Source of the DNA: Billgrantia saliphila
GTDB lineage: Bacteria > Pseudomonadota > Gammaproteobacteria > Pseudomonadales > Halomonadaceae
DNA length: 64,000 bases
Reading direction: 5' to 3'
Assembly: GCF_002930105.1 (NCBI RefSeq)
Contig: NZ_PJRN01000003.1
Coordinates: forward strand, 124,001-188,000
Part shown: positions 33,037-43,425 of the stretch, piece after piece
Numbering within the stretch: the stretch's first letter is position 1
How the letters are laid out: each line of letters opens with the position of its first letter
The notes under the pieces: generated by a model
Seen by the model: only the letters and a program-made list of their open reading frames with translations
Told to the model about the DNA's origin: nothing
The model's database searches: none
Program-made: the position numbers and the translations under genes

Positions 33037-36035
33037 TCCCGCATCAGCAGCCGGTACAGCGCCGGAATCACCAGCAGCGTGAGCAGCGTCGAGGCGACCA
33101 GCCCCGAGATGATCGCCCAGGCCATCGGCGGCCACAGGGTCGACTGGGTCAGGGTCAGCGGCACCAGGCCGGCCACGGTGGTCGCTGTAGTGAGCAGCAC
33201 CGGTCGCGTGCGCCGCGCCACCGCGGCGGTCACGGCCTCCCCTACCACCAGCCCCTGGCGACGATTGGCGTTCATCAGATCGATCAGCACGATGGCATTG
33301 TTGACCACTATGCCGACCAGCGCCACGACACCGAGTATCGCGGTGAAGCCGAACGGCTGCCCAGTCAGCCACAATCCCGGCACCACGCCGACGATCGCCA
33401 GCGGCACGGTGGTCAGCACGATAAACAGTTGGCGGAAGGAGTTGAATTGGGCCAGCAGGAACACCACCAGCAGCAGGCCACCGAAGGGTAGCGTCTGGAA
33501 CAGTGCCGTATTGGCGTCTCCCGCCGATTCGGCCGCCCCGCCCACGACATAGCTCGCCCCGGCGGGCAGCTCGAGTTCGGCCAGCCGTGGCAGCACCTCC
33601 TCAAGCACCCCGTCATAGGTCCAGCCGTCGGCCACCTCGGCCAACACCGCGGTCATCCGGCGCAACCCGCGGTGCTGAATCACCGCCGGACGCCAGCCCA
33701 CTTCCAGCGCGGCGACTTCACCGAGCGGCACCGTGCGCCCGTCGTCGGCGCTCAGGCGCAGCCCCTCCAACCCCTCGGTCGGAAAGCGCTCTCCCTCCGG
33801 GGCTCGCACCAGCAGCGGTGCGGGATCGCGGCCGGCGCGCCAGGTACTGACCTCGACACCCCGACTGGCCCCGGCCAGCGCCACGGCGACATCGCGGCGT
33901 GAGAGGCCGTATTCGGCGGCACGAGCGTCGTCGGTGGCGACCCGCAGCGTCGCCAGCCCCTCCCCGAGACGATGACGCGCATCGCGCGCACCCTCGGCGG
34001 CACGCACCACCGAAAGGATGCGCCCAGCGGCCTCGGCCAGCGCCGCCCGATCCTCGGCGAAGACGCGAATTTCCACCGGCGCCTCCAGCGGCGGCCCCTG
34101 CCCCAGCCGTCTCGCCACCACTTCGGCCTCCGGCAATCGCTCCGGCGCCACCGACCGCACCCACGCCATCAACTCCCCCAGGTCGTCGGCCGATTTAGCC
34201 TCCACGACGAGACGGGCCAGATGCGGCTGACGCGGCTGTTCGACCAGGTTGTAGTAGAAGCGCGGCCCGCTGAAGCCGACGAAGCGGTGCACCGCATGCA
34301 CCGCGGGTCGCTCGGCCAATGCCACGGCCAGCGTCTCGGCTTCATGGGCGGTGTGCTCAAGATGGGTGCCTTCGGGAAAATTGAGGTCGACGATCAACTG
34401 GTTGCGATCGGTATCGGGGAAGAAATCATGATTGAGCAGCGGCATCATCGCCATCGCTCCGGCCAGCAGCGCCCCGGCTCCCAGCAGCACCCAGACCGGC
34501 CAGGCCACGGCGACCCGACCGATGCGATGCCCCATTGCCTGCAGGCGTTCGCGCCCTGTCGTGGCGCGCGGCTTGAGAATGGCCGCGGCGAATACCGGCG
34601 TAACGAACACGGCATAGACGTAGCTCACCGCCAGCGTCAGCATCACCATGACCGGGATGGCGCGGGTGAAGTCGGCGGTGTTGCCGCTGGAGAGCAGCAG
34701 CGGCACGAACGCTGCCAACGTGGTCCCGGTCGCGGCCAGCAGAGGGGTGGCGAGTTCACGCACCGAACGGATCACGGCCTGGGCCGCCGAGCGGCCCTGG
34801 TCGCGGTACCACTGGATGTTCTCGACCATGACGATGGCGTTGTCCACCAGCATGCCTAGCGCAATCACCATGCCGGCCACGGCAATCTGGTGCAGCACGC
34901 CGCCTCCCATGGCATACAGCGCCAGGGAAGAGAAGGTCACCAGCGGCACGATCACCATCACCGCAAGCCCCAGCCTCAGCCCCATGGACAGAAACAGCAG
35001 CACGCCGAGGATACCGATGCCCAGCAGCAGCGAGGCGCCGAGCTCGGCCAGGCGCCGCTCGACCCAGCGCGGCTGGTAGAAGGTTTCCTCTATCGTGAGC
35101 GGCGCATAGGCCGGGCGCAGCTCTTCCACCAGCGCCCGCAGCCGTTCGCCGAAGCGCACGGCGTTGACCCGGTCGTTGGAGAGCACGAGACCCAGTGCCA
35201 CGGCGGGGCTACCGTCGTGCCAGAAGCGCTCGGTGGGCGGTTCCTGGGCAGCGAGACGAACGTCGGTCAGCTCGCCGAGTGGCACCAGGTCGCCCTGGAC
35301 GGTGCGAATCGGCGCGGCGGCGAGCTCGTCGAGGGAGCCGAACTCGGTATGCGGATCGAGAACCAACGAGCGCCCGCCGATCGCCAGGCTGCCGCCGGGC
35401 GAGGTCAGGTTGCGCGCCGCAAGCTGATCACCGAGCGCGCGCGCATCGAGCCCGGTCAGTTCCGCCAGGGTATCGTCCCAAGCGATCACCACCTGCGGCT
35501 CTGGGTCGGCGAGCAGATCGATGCGGGCGATCTCCGTGAGCCGAAAGAGGTCCCGCCGCAGCCGCTTGGCCGCTTCACGCAGCTCGAGCAGGTCATCGGA
35601 GCCGGTCACTGCCAGCACGACGCCATGCGCATCGGAGTCGCGGTCGTTGACTTCCGCCTCGCCCACACCGTCGGGAAATTCTCGGCTCGCCCGGTCGACG
35701 GCAATACGCACGCGCTCCCAGGCGGCATCGGTATCGTAGACGTGCTCGTGCATCTCGAGGGTGACGTGCGCCACGCCCAGCCGGGCGGTGCCGATGATGT
35801 CGTTGACCTCCTCGACCTGCGCCAGTTCTTCTTCCAACGGATTGAGCACCAGCCGCTCGACCTGCTCCGGCTCCGCCCCGGGATAGGGCACCAGCACCTG
35901 GCCGAAACGATAGGGAAAGAAGGGGTCCTCCTGACGGTCCATGGCCACCCAGGCCGCCAACCCCAGCAATGCCAGCAGCCCTGTAACGGTCAGCAGCAGC
36001 CGCTTGTACTGCAGCGAGGCGAGCAGCCAGCTCAT
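33033..36035 (-). CDS. RND efflux transporter permease subunit (AcrB/MexB superfamily)
   Basis: Inner-membrane proton-driven pump of 1000 residues that works with the adaptor encoded upstream. The N-terminal helix LLLTVTGLLALLGLAAWVAM is followed by FFPYRFGQVLVPYPGAEPEQ with the porter domain, then clusters of helices (GIGILGVLLFLSMGLRLGLA, the TM4 region LGMLVDNAIVMVENI, and AFVPLLLSSGNTADFTRAIP). The duplicated second half has VALVGIVVNNAIVLIDLMNA and TVAGLVPLTLTQS. It is closer to the HAE1-like group of uncharacterised pumps than to CusA metal pumps. Substrates are unknown. No outer-membrane channel gene is adjacent. It overlaps the adaptor gene by four bases. Confidence 0.93.
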   Translation of the reverse strand: MSWLLASLQYKRLLLTVTGLLALLGLAAWVAMDRQEDPFFPYRFGQVLVPYPGAEPEQVERLVLNPLEEELAQVEEVNDIIGTARLGVAHVTLEMHEHVYDTDAAWERVRIAVDRASREFPDGVGEAEVNDRDSDAHGVVLAVTGSDDLLELREAAKRLRRDLFRLTEIARIDLLADPEPQVVIAWDDTLAELTGLDARALGDQLAARNLTSPGGSLAIGGRSLVLDPHTEFGSLDELAAAPIRTVQGDLVPLGELTDVRLAAQEPPTERFWHDGSPAVALGLVLSNDRVNAVRFGERLRALVEELRPAYAPLTIEETFYQPRWVERRLAELGASLLLGIGILGVLLFLSMGLRLGLAVMVIVPLVTFSSLALYAMGGGVLHQIAVAGMVIALGMLVDNAIVMVENIQWYRDQGRSAAQAVIRSVRELATPLLAATGTTLAAFVPLLLSSGNTADFTRAIPVMVMLTLAVSYVYAVFVTPVFAAAILKPRATTGRERLQAMGHRIGRVAVAWPVWVLLGAGALLAGAMAMMPLLNHDFFPDTDRNQLIVDLNFPEGTHLEHTAHEAETLAVALAERPAVHAVHRFVGFSGPRFYYNLVEQPRQPHLARLVVEAKSADDLGELMAWVRSVAPERLPEAEVVARRLGQGPPLEAPVEIRVFAEDRAALAEAAGRILSVVRAAEGARDARHRLGEGLATLRVATDDARAAEYGLSRRDVAVALAGASRGVEVSTWRAGRDPAPLLVRAPEGERFPTEGLEGLRLSADDGRTVPLGEVAALEVGWRPAVIQHRGLRRMTAVLAEVADGWTYDGVLEEVLPRLAELELPAGASYVVGGAAESAGDANTALFQTLPFGGLLLVVFLLAQFNSFRQLFIVLTTVPLAIVGVVPGLWLTGQPFGFTAILGVVALVGIVVNNAIVLIDLMNANRRQGLVVGEAVTAAVARRTRPVLLTTATTVAGLVPLTLTQSTLWPPMAWAIISGLVASTLLTLLVIPALYRLLMRD

Positions 36036-37102
36036 GGCAGTACCCTCACCCGCATCCCCGCTTCGAGACGCCCCTGCCCAGCCGTCACCACCTGCGTGCC
36101 GGGCTCGAGCGATGCCGTGACCGTGACCCAGCCCCCCGCCAAGCGGCCCGGGGTCACCGCTATCCGCTGAACGATGTCGTCGCGCAACGCCAGTACATGG
36201 GGATCATGTCCGCCGGGATCGACCACCGCCGCCAATGGCACCTGCAGGGCCGGCTGCGCGGCGACGGCCAGCTGCACCCTGACCGGCTCGCCCAGCGCCG
36301 GGCCGGGATCGGCGTCGATCCCGACGATGACCGGCGCCAGGCCTTCGCCCGCGCGGCCGATGTCGCGAATCGTTCCCGCAAAGCGCTGCGCACCGGACGT
36401 CGCGAACAGGTTCGCCGCCTGACCCGTGGCCAACCGAGCGGCAAAGGCCGCGGGCACGTTAATCTCCACCTCTCGTTCGCCGATGCCCGCCAGGCGCAGC
36501 ACCAGCTGGCCGGCAGTGACGAACTCGCCGGGCTCGACCAGCAGGTCGGTGACCTCGGCGTCGAAGGGCGCTCGCAGGGTCAGTTCCTCGAGTTGCGCGT
36601 GGGCATCGGCACGCCGCGCCAGAGCCTGCTCGCGAGCCTGAACGGCGGCGTCGCGCTCCGCCGTCATGCGATCCAGCTCCTCTTCGGCACTGAGGTTGCG
36701 CTCGCGCAGGGTTCGCGAACGCTCCACGTCACGCCCCAGCTGGCGCAAGCGGGCATCCCACTCGGCTACCTGAGCTTCGGCCGCCGCCAGCGTAGGCGCC
36801 ATTGCCGGGTTGTGCAGTGTCGCCAGCGGCTCACCCTGCGCCACTCGCTGCCCACGCACCACATGCCGCTCGCGGAGCACGCCGGCATGCAGGAAGGCCG
36901 GTGCGGCCCTCTCGCTTGCCCGCACCGTGCTGGGGAAACGGTAGTGCGCCTCGCCGTTCGCCATGCGCACCGTCGCACTGCGCACCAAGGGCTCGGCGGC
37001 CACATCCGGCTCGGCCTGAGCGGCCGCCCCATCGCCGCCCACCAGCCATGCAAGCGCCACCGCCAAAGCGCCTCCCCGTAACCAGCTCACCCCCCTTCCC
37101 AT
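36032..37102 (-). CDS. RND efflux periplasmic adaptor (membrane fusion protein)
   Basis: Periplasmic adaptor that links the RND pump to an outer-membrane channel. From the ATG at 37102 (GGAG ten bases before) it has 356 residues with a signal sequence (GGALAVALAWLVGG, cleavage near AAAQA). The lipoyl half-motifs are VLRERHVVRGQRVAQGEPLA and LRAPFDAEVTDLLVEPGEFV. Between them is a long coiled-coil hairpin (LAAAEAQVAEWDARLRQLGR and following, about residues 95-165). The last part is beta-barrel and membrane-proximal domain. The upstream in-frame codons to 37171 cross the proposed operator and are not counted. First gene of the two-gene pump operon. Confidence 0.92.
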   Translation of the reverse strand: MGRGVSWLRGGALAVALAWLVGGDGAAAQAEPDVAAEPLVRSATVRMANGEAHYRFPSTVRASERAAPAFLHAGVLRERHVVRGQRVAQGEPLATLHNPAMAPTLAAAEAQVAEWDARLRQLGRDVERSRTLRERNLSAEEELDRMTAERDAAVQAREQALARRADAHAQLEELTLRAPFDAEVTDLLVEPGEFVTAGQLVLRLAGIGEREVEINVPAAFAARLATGQAANLFATSGAQRFAGTIRDIGRAGEGLAPVIVGIDADPGPALGEPVRVQLAVAAQPALQVPLAAVVDPGGHDPHVLALRDDIVQRIAVTPGRLAGGWVTVTASLEPGTQVVTAGQGRLEAGMRVRVLP

Positions 37103-37146
37103 GATTCTTCTCCTCTCGGCATTGCCATGGCGAACCAACTTCAACG

Positions 37147-37163
37147 AACTGGTCGACCAGTCA
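37147..37163. promoter_or_regulatory. Candidate TetR operator upstream of the adaptor gene
   Basis: AACTGGTCGACCAGTCA contains a perfect 14-base palindrome (37148-37161), 45 bases before the adaptor start and just after the tetR stop. It matches the sequence in front of tetR at 14 of 17 positions, with symmetrical differences, as expected of two operators for one repressor. Confidence 0.65.
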
Positions 37164-37189
37164 GTTAGCAAGATAAACGAATCCCCGCG

Positions 37190-37795
37190 TCAGTCGCGGG
37201 GCGTGACCCCTTCCATGAAGATTTTCAGGAAATCCTCGAGAAACGCCTCGTCGGTCCCCATGCCCGGCCAGTGCTGATGGTGGCACTTGGCCTCGAACCA
37301 CTGGGTACAGGTCATCACGAACAAGGCGATCACGTGGGTAGGGTTGATATCCTGACGCAGCAGGCCCCTTTGCTGCGCCTGGCGTACCCATTCTGCCCCC
37401 GCCCCGACGAGCTGGTTGTCGAGTTCGCCACAATGGCTGTCGCCTTCCAGATGCGTCCAGGCGAAAAGCCGCACCACGCCGGGGTTGTCGCGCAGGAAGT
37501 GGAAATAGGCTTCCACGGAGCTGCGCAGCAAGGCGGCATCGGGTTCGCCCGCCTCTTCCAGCATGGCCATCTGCGCGGTGAAGTAACGCTCGAAAGCGCG
37601 GTCCTTGACCGCCTCCCACAGCTGTTCCTTGCTGCCGAAGTGGTGATGGATCAGGCTCTTGGTCACCTCGGCCGAACGCGCCAGCGCGCTGAGCTTGACG
37701 GCGGAGAAGCCCTGCTCGATGAACAGCGCCTCCGCGGCGTCAAGGATACGGACGCGGGTCAGCTCGGGATCTCGGGTCTGGATTCGGTTGGTCAT
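37190..37795 (-). CDS. TetR-family transcriptional regulator of the efflux cassette
   Basis: A 201-residue repressor-type protein. The N-terminal DNA-binding domain has RILDAAEALFIEQGFSAVKL and the recognition helix region AEVTKSLIHHHFGSKEQLWE. The C-terminal part has the helical ligand-binding fold with FHFLRDNPGVVRLFAWTHLE and FEAKCHHQHWPG. It lies upstream of the adaptor and pump genes on the same strand, and matching palindromes precede both tetR and the adaptor gene, which points to autoregulation and control of the pump. Inducer unknown. Confidence 0.93.
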   Translation of the reverse strand: MTNRIQTRDPELTRVRILDAAEALFIEQGFSAVKLSALARSAEVTKSLIHHHFGSKEQLWEAVKDRAFERYFTAQMAMLEEAGEPDAALLRSSVEAYFHFLRDNPGVVRLFAWTHLEGDSHCGELDNQLVGAGAEWVRQAQQRGLLRQDINPTHVIALFVMTCTQWFEAKCHHQHWPGMGTDEAFLEDFLKIFMEGVTPRD

Positions 37796-37801
37796 ATCAC
37801 G

Positions 37802-37830
37802 ACGATAGCCCTAACTGGCCGGCCGGTCAA
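37802..37830 (-). promoter_or_regulatory. tetR promoter with overlapping operator
   Basis: Minus strand TTGACC (37825-37830) and TATCGT (37802-37807) are separated by 17 bases. The near-palindrome AACTGGCCGGCCGGTCA (37813-37829) covers the -35 and most of the spacer, a typical arrangement for autorepression. Confidence 0.7.
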
Positions 37831-37917
37831 TAAGCTGTTCCGCCTCTGAGACCGTTCGCTCGCGTCGCCTTCATGGTGCGGCCACGCCACAGGATGAAGC
37901 CCTCGGGCAAGATGCGG

Positions 37918-37923
37918 TATAAT
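37918..37923 (+). promoter_or_regulatory. -10 element before mnmA
   Basis: A perfect TATAAT lies 39 bases before the mnmA start. No convincing -35 is found at 16-18 bases. Confidence 0.5.
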
Positions 37924-37961
37924 CCCCGCCCATTTGCGACCCATCCAATCCGAGAGCGCCC

Positions 37962-39074
37962 ATGACCGCCACCTCAGGCAAGGTGATCGTCGGCATGTCC
38001 GGCGGCGTCGACTCCTCCGTTTCCGCTCTGCTGCTGCTCGAGCAGGGCTACCGGGTCGAAGGCCTGTTCATGAAGAACTGGGACGAGGACGACGGCACCG
38101 AATACTGCACCGCCAAGGAGGATCTAGCCGACGCCCAGGCCGTGTGCGAGAAGCTCGACATCAAGCTGCACACCGCCAACTTCGCCGCCGAGTACTGGGA
38201 CAACGTGTTCGAGCACTTTCTGGCCGAGTACCAGGCCGGGCGGACGCCGAATCCGGACATCCTGTGCAACCGCGAGATCAAGTTCAAGGTATTCCTCGAG
38301 TATGCCGAGATGCTCGGCGCCGCGAAGATCGCCACCGGCCACTACGTTCGTGGCGGCGAGCGCGGCGGGCGACCGCGGCTGTTAAAAGGGCTCGATGCCA
38401 ACAAGGACCAGAGCTATTTCCTGCACGCCGTGCCGGAGGCCGCCATCGCCCGTACGCTGTTTCCGGTCGGTGAATTGGACAAGCCCGGGGTGCGCACCAT
38501 CGCCGAGCGCCATGGCCTGGCCACGGCGCGCAAGAAGGACTCCACCGGTATCTGCTTCATCGGCGAGCGACGCTTCCGAGATTTCCTGCAGCAGTACCTG
38601 CCGGCCCAGCCGGGCGTGATCGAGACTCCGGAGGGCGAGGTCATCGGTGAGCACATGGGGTTGATGTACTACACCCTGGGCCAACGGCAGGGGCTCGGCA
38701 TCGGCGGGCTCGCCAATCACCCCGAGGCCCCGTGGTACGTGGCGGCCAAGGATCTTGAGCGCAACGTGCTGATCGCAGTACAGGGCAAGCACCATCCGCT
38801 TCTCTATACCGATTCGCTGGCCACCGAGGCGATGGATTGGGTCGCCGGCGAGCCGCCCGCAAGCGAAGGGCGTTTCACCGCCAAGACCCGCTATCGCCAG
38901 ACCGACGTGCCCTGCCACATGCGCACCCTTCCGGATGGCGGCGTCGAGGTCCGCTTCGATGCCTCCCAACGCGCCGTCACTCCAGGCCAGTCGCTGGTGC
39001 TCTACGATGGTGATATCTGCCTCGGCGGCGGCGTGATTCGCGATACCTGGAACGCCACGGAGACCGGCGCATGA
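37962..39074 (+). CDS. mnmA: tRNA-specific 2-thiouridylase MnmA
   Basis: Makes 2-thiouridine at wobble position 34 of tRNA-Glu, -Gln and -Lys using sulfur relayed by the Tus system. The 370-residue protein has the PP-loop SGGVDSS near residue 14 and both catalytic cysteines, C102 in NPDILCN and C198 in DSTGICFIG, the same spacing as in E. coli. [16 protein letters not shown] is a family block. One of its substrates, tRNA-Glu(TTC), is encoded three times in this window. The stop overlaps hflD by four bases. Confidence 0.97.
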   Translation: MTATSGKVIVGMSGGVDSSVSALLLLEQGYRVEGLFMKNWDEDDGTEYCTAKEDLADAQAVCEKLDIKLHTANFAAEYWDNVFEHFLAEYQAGRTPNPDILCNREIKFKVFLEYAEMLGAAKIATGHYVRGGERGGRPRLLKGLDANKDQSYFLHAVPEAAIARTLFPVGELDKPGVRTIAERHGLATARKKDSTGICFIGERRFRDFLQQYLPAQPGVIETPEGEVIGEHMGLMYYTLGQRQGLGIGGLANHPEAPWYVAAKDLERNVLIAVQGKHHPLLYTDSLATEAMDWVAGEPPASEGRFTAKTRYRQTDVPCHMRTLPDGGVEVRFDASQRAVTPGQSLVLYDGDICLGGGVIRDTWNATETGA

Positions 39075-39709
39075 ATACCACTCCCATCCATCGCGCTCCT
39101 GACTCCTCCACGGCGCGCCAGGCGCTGGCCCTGGCCGGCGTATTCCAGGCCGCCAGCCTGGTCGACGAACTGGCCCGCACCGGACAGGTCGAGCCGCGCG
39201 CCTGGGAGACGCTGATCCGCGCCACACTGGACACCGATCCTGAAAGCTTCGAGGCGATCTACGGCGGTCATCCCAACAATCTGCGCCGCGGCCTGGAAAC
39301 GCTGGAGGGCGTGGTTGGACGTCGCCAGGCTAACCCCGCCGTGCTGCGCTACGGCTTCACTCTGCTGTTGCTGATGAATCGGCTGCGCGGCGACGACGCC
39401 ATGATGACCGCCCTCGGCCAACACTTGAACCGCATCCAGGGCCAGGCCGAGCGGTTCGGCGCCACTCACGAGAACGTCATCGCGAGCCTCGGTGAGGCCT
39501 ACCAGGAAACGCTCTCCACGCTCAAGACACGCATCGTGGTCCAGGGCGATCCTTCGATGCTGCAGAGCCGAATGATGCCCGAACGGGTGCGCGCCATCCT
39601 TCTTGCCGGCATCCGCTTCGCCCTGCTCTGGCACCAGCAGGGCGGACGCCGCTGGAAGCTGGTGTTTCAGCGCGGCGCCCTGAAGAAAGCCCTGGATCAA
39701 CTGGGCTGA
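39071..39709 (+). CDS. hflD: High-frequency lysogenization protein HflD homolog
   Basis: Peripheral membrane protein, in E. coli a partner of phage lambda CII and located between mnmA and purB, as here. The 212-residue product is helical, with [38 protein letters not shown] and [20 protein letters not shown], and the C-terminal [20 protein letters not shown]. Start ATG overlaps the mnmA stop (ATGA). Its cellular role outside phage infection is not established. Confidence 0.94.
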   Translation: MNTTPIHRAPDSSTARQALALAGVFQAASLVDELARTGQVEPRAWETLIRATLDTDPESFEAIYGGHPNNLRRGLETLEGVVGRRQANPAVLRYGFTLLLLMNRLRGDDAMMTALGQHLNRIQGQAERFGATHENVIASLGEAYQETLSTLKTRIVVQGDPSMLQSRMMPERVRAILLAGIRFALLWHQQGGRRWKLVFQRGALKKALDQLG

Positions 39710-39712
39710 TAG

Positions 39713-41131
<1,419 letters not shown>

Positions 41132-41158
41132 TCCCGACGCTTCGAGGAGGGAGGCAGG

Positions 41159-41722
41159 ATGGTCAAGCTGACCAAGATCTATACCCGCACCGGCGACAAG
41201 GGCGACACCGGCCTGGGCGACGGCAGCCGGGTGGCCAAGCACGATCTGCGCGTCGAGGCGTTCGGCTCGGTGGACGAGACCAACGCCGTCATCGGCATGG
41301 CCCAGCTGCATGCCGAAGGCGAACTGCATGAGGTCCTGGCCCGCATACAGAACGACCTGTTCGACGTGGGCGCCGACCTGTGCACACCGGAGCAGGAAGC
41401 GCCGGAGTACCCGCCGCTGCGAGTCACGCCGGCGCAGGTCGAAAACCTTGAGCGGCGAATCGACACCTACAACACGGAACTCGCCACTCTACGCTCCTTC
41501 ATCCTGCCGGGAGGCACGCCGCTGGCCGCCCATCTGCACCTGGCGCGTACCGTCACCCGCCGCGCCGAGCGGCTGGTGACGGCGCTGATGGCCGAGCAGA
41601 CGGTCAATCCCGACGTGCTACGCTACCTCAACCGCCTTTCCGATTTGCTGTTCGTCCTCGCGCGCCGGGCCAACGGCAACGGCGAACGCGACGTGCTATG
41701 GGTACCCGGCGCCAATCGATGA
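41159..41722 (+). CDS. PduO-type ATP:cob(I)alamin adenosyltransferase
   Basis: Forms adenosylcobalamin from cob(I)alamin and ATP. The 187-residue protein shows the PduO-family N-terminal ATP site KIYTRTGDKGDTGLGDGSRV, the FGSVDETNAVIGMA block and the C-terminal RRAERLVTALMAEQTVNPDV with YLNRLSDLLFVLAR. No other cobalamin gene is near, and no B12-dependent enzyme is in the window. GGAGG precedes the ATG. It sits where E. coli has phoPQ, between purB and roxA. Confidence 0.92.
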   Translation: MVKLTKIYTRTGDKGDTGLGDGSRVAKHDLRVEAFGSVDETNAVIGMAQLHAEGELHEVLARIQNDLFDVGADLCTPEQEAPEYPPLRVTPAQVENLERRIDTYNTELATLRSFILPGGTPLAAHLHLARTVTRRAERLVTALMAEQTVNPDVLRYLNRLSDLLFVLARRANGNGERDVLWVPGANR

Positions 41723-41741
41723 GCTTTCTCAGGAGAACACC

Positions 41742-42917
41742 ATGGCGAGCGACACGCCCCTGCCCCTGCTCGGCGGCCTAAGCGCCGCCGAGTTCCTGCG
41801 CGACTATTGGCAGCGGAAGCCCTTGCTGATCCGCGGCGCGCTGCCCGACTTCGAGAGCCCGCTCGAGCCCGACGAACTGGCGGGACTCGCCTGCGAGGAG
41901 GGCGTCGAGGCCAGGCTGGTGGAGGAAGACGGCCCCGATGGCCCCTGGCAGGTCAGTCACGGGCCCTTCGACGAGGCCGTGTTCGGTGAACTGCCCGAGC
42001 GCGACTGGACGCTATTGGTGCAGGCCGTGGACCACTACGTGCCGGAAGTGGCCGAACTGCTCGACCGGTTCGATTTTCTGCCGCGATGGCGCCTTGACGA
42101 CATCATGGTCAGCTACGCTCCGCCCGGCGGCAGCGTCGGCCCCCATGTCGATCAGTATGACGTCTTCCTGCTACAGGGCAGCGGCCAGCGTCGTTGGCAG
42201 CTCGGCGGAAAGGTGACCGACGATGCTCCTATCCTTGCCGGCATCGATCTGCGCATCCTCGAGCGCTTCGAGATCGAGCCGGGCGACGACTGGGTGCTGC
42301 AGCCCGGCGACATGCTCTACCTGCCGCCGGGCTGGGCGCATCATGGTGTCAGTCAGTCCGAAGACTGCATGACCTACTCGGTCGGCTTCCGCGCCCCCTC
42401 TGCGGACGAAGCGATCACTTCCTTCGCCGACTACCTAGGCGAGCAGTTGCCCCCGTCGCTGCGCTACGCCGATGCCGGCATGACCCCGCCGGCCGACCCC
42501 ACGGAGCTGGACGACGCCGCACTCGAGCGCATGCGCCGTTTTATCCTCGAAACCCTCGACGAACCGGCCCAGCTCGCCCAGTGGTTCGGTCGCGTGATGA
42601 CCCAGCCCAAATATGTCGACCAGCTCGTACCCAGCGAGACCCCTACCGACGTCGATGAGCTTGTCGCTCTACTACACGAGGGTGAAGAACTGCTGAGGAG
42701 CCCCGGTTCGCGTTTCGCCTGGCGCGCGCTGGACGACGAGAACGCCACCCTGTTCGTCGATGGCGACGGCATCGAGTGTCCGTCACCGCTGGCTCGTGCC
42801 GTCGCTGCCGATACGCCGCTGGATGTCGAGCTCCTGGAATTCCCCGGCGCCGCCGAGCTATTGGCCGCGCTGCTCGATGCCGGCAGCCTGACCTGGCCCG
42901 ATGACGAAGAGGAGTAG
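41742..42917 (+). CDS. roxA: Ribosomal protein uL16 3-hydroxylase RoxA (YcfD-type JmjC oxygenase)
   Basis: 2-oxoglutarate/Fe(II) oxygenase that hydroxylates an arginine of ribosomal protein L16 in E. coli. The 391-residue protein has the JmjC iron triad: H135 and D137 in GPHVDQYD and H200 or H201 in PPGWAHHGVS. DYWQRKPLLIRGALPDFESP near the N-terminus and GSGQRRWQLG (2-oxoglutarate region) fit the family, and the acidic C-terminal winged helix completes it. E. coli RoxA has 373 residues. Neighbour purB and roxA are also close in E. coli. Confidence 0.92.
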   Translation: MASDTPLPLLGGLSAAEFLRDYWQRKPLLIRGALPDFESPLEPDELAGLACEEGVEARLVEEDGPDGPWQVSHGPFDEAVFGELPERDWTLLVQAVDHYVPEVAELLDRFDFLPRWRLDDIMVSYAPPGGSVGPHVDQYDVFLLQGSGQRRWQLGGKVTDDAPILAGIDLRILERFEIEPGDDWVLQPGDMLYLPPGWAHHGVSQSEDCMTYSVGFRAPSADEAITSFADYLGEQLPPSLRYADAGMTPPADPTELDDAALERMRRFILETLDEPAQLAQWFGRVMTQPKYVDQLVPSETPTDVDELVALLHEGEELLRSPGSRFAWRALDDENATLFVDGDGIECPSPLARAVAADTPLDVELLEFPGAAELLAALLDAGSLTWPDDEEE

Positions 42918-42920
42918 CGC

Positions 42921-43352
42921 ATGACCGGTTCCATCGAAATACGCGAAGGCAGTTGGGCCGAGCTCGGCGCCGAGGCCAGCGAGATCCGCCGGATAGTATT
43001 CATCGAGGAGCAGCAAGTCCCGCTGGAAGAGGAGTGGGACGGTCGCGACGATGAATGCCGCCATTTCCTGGCCTGGCACCGAGAAAAAGCGCTGGGAACC
43101 GCCAGGCTGCTACCCGACGGACATATCGGCCGTGTCGCCGTGCTCGAGGAAGCACGCGGCGTGGGCATTGGCGCGGCGCTGATGCAGGCCGCCATCGAGT
43201 CGGCACGCCGGCTCGGCCATGCTCAGGTCGAACTCGCCGCCCAAACCCACGCTCTCGCCTTCTACGAGAATCTCGGCTTCACCGCCGTTGGCGACACCTT
43301 CATGGACGCCGGCATTCCGCACCGCAATATGCGCCTTTCCTTGAGCGCCTGA
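42921..43352 (+). CDS. GNAT family N-acetyltransferase
   Basis: A 143-residue acetyltransferase with the acetyl-CoA loop RVAVLEEARGVGIGAALMQA and C-terminal LAFYENLGFTAVGDTFMDAG. The N-terminal RRIVFIEEQQVPLEEEWDGR recalls ElaA-like proteins. It starts three bases after the roxA stop and is probably its operon partner. The substrate cannot be told from sequence. Confidence 0.9.
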   Translation: MTGSIEIREGSWAELGAEASEIRRIVFIEEQQVPLEEEWDGRDDECRHFLAWHREKALGTARLLPDGHIGRVAVLEEARGVGIGAALMQAAIESARRLGHAQVELAAQTHALAFYENLGFTAVGDTFMDAGIPHRNMRLSLSA

Positions 43353-43380
43353 ACCTCTCCGCCACCTTCTGATCACGAAA

Positions 43381-43425
43381 TTCGACTACAGGAATGGAGG
43401 CCCGAACCTCCATCTTGTAGTCGAA
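43381..43425. repeat. 45-base composite inverted repeat upstream of aceA
   Basis: Outer arms TTCGACTACA/TGTAGTCGAA pair perfectly over 10 bases, and inner arms ATGGAGG/CCTCCAT over 7, separated by a small asymmetric internal loop and closed by CCCGAA. It begins 28 bases after the GNAT stop. It has no T tract, so it may be an mRNA 3' stabiliser, an attenuated terminator or a mobile palindromic unit rather than a classic terminator. No second copy is visible in this window. Confidence 0.75.

Noticed and set aside
33033-37795. Mobile element (integron, transposon) carrying the efflux cassette
   Set aside because: I see no transposase, integrase, terminal inverted repeats or target duplication at 33.0 or 37.8 kb, so only positional insertion can be claimed.
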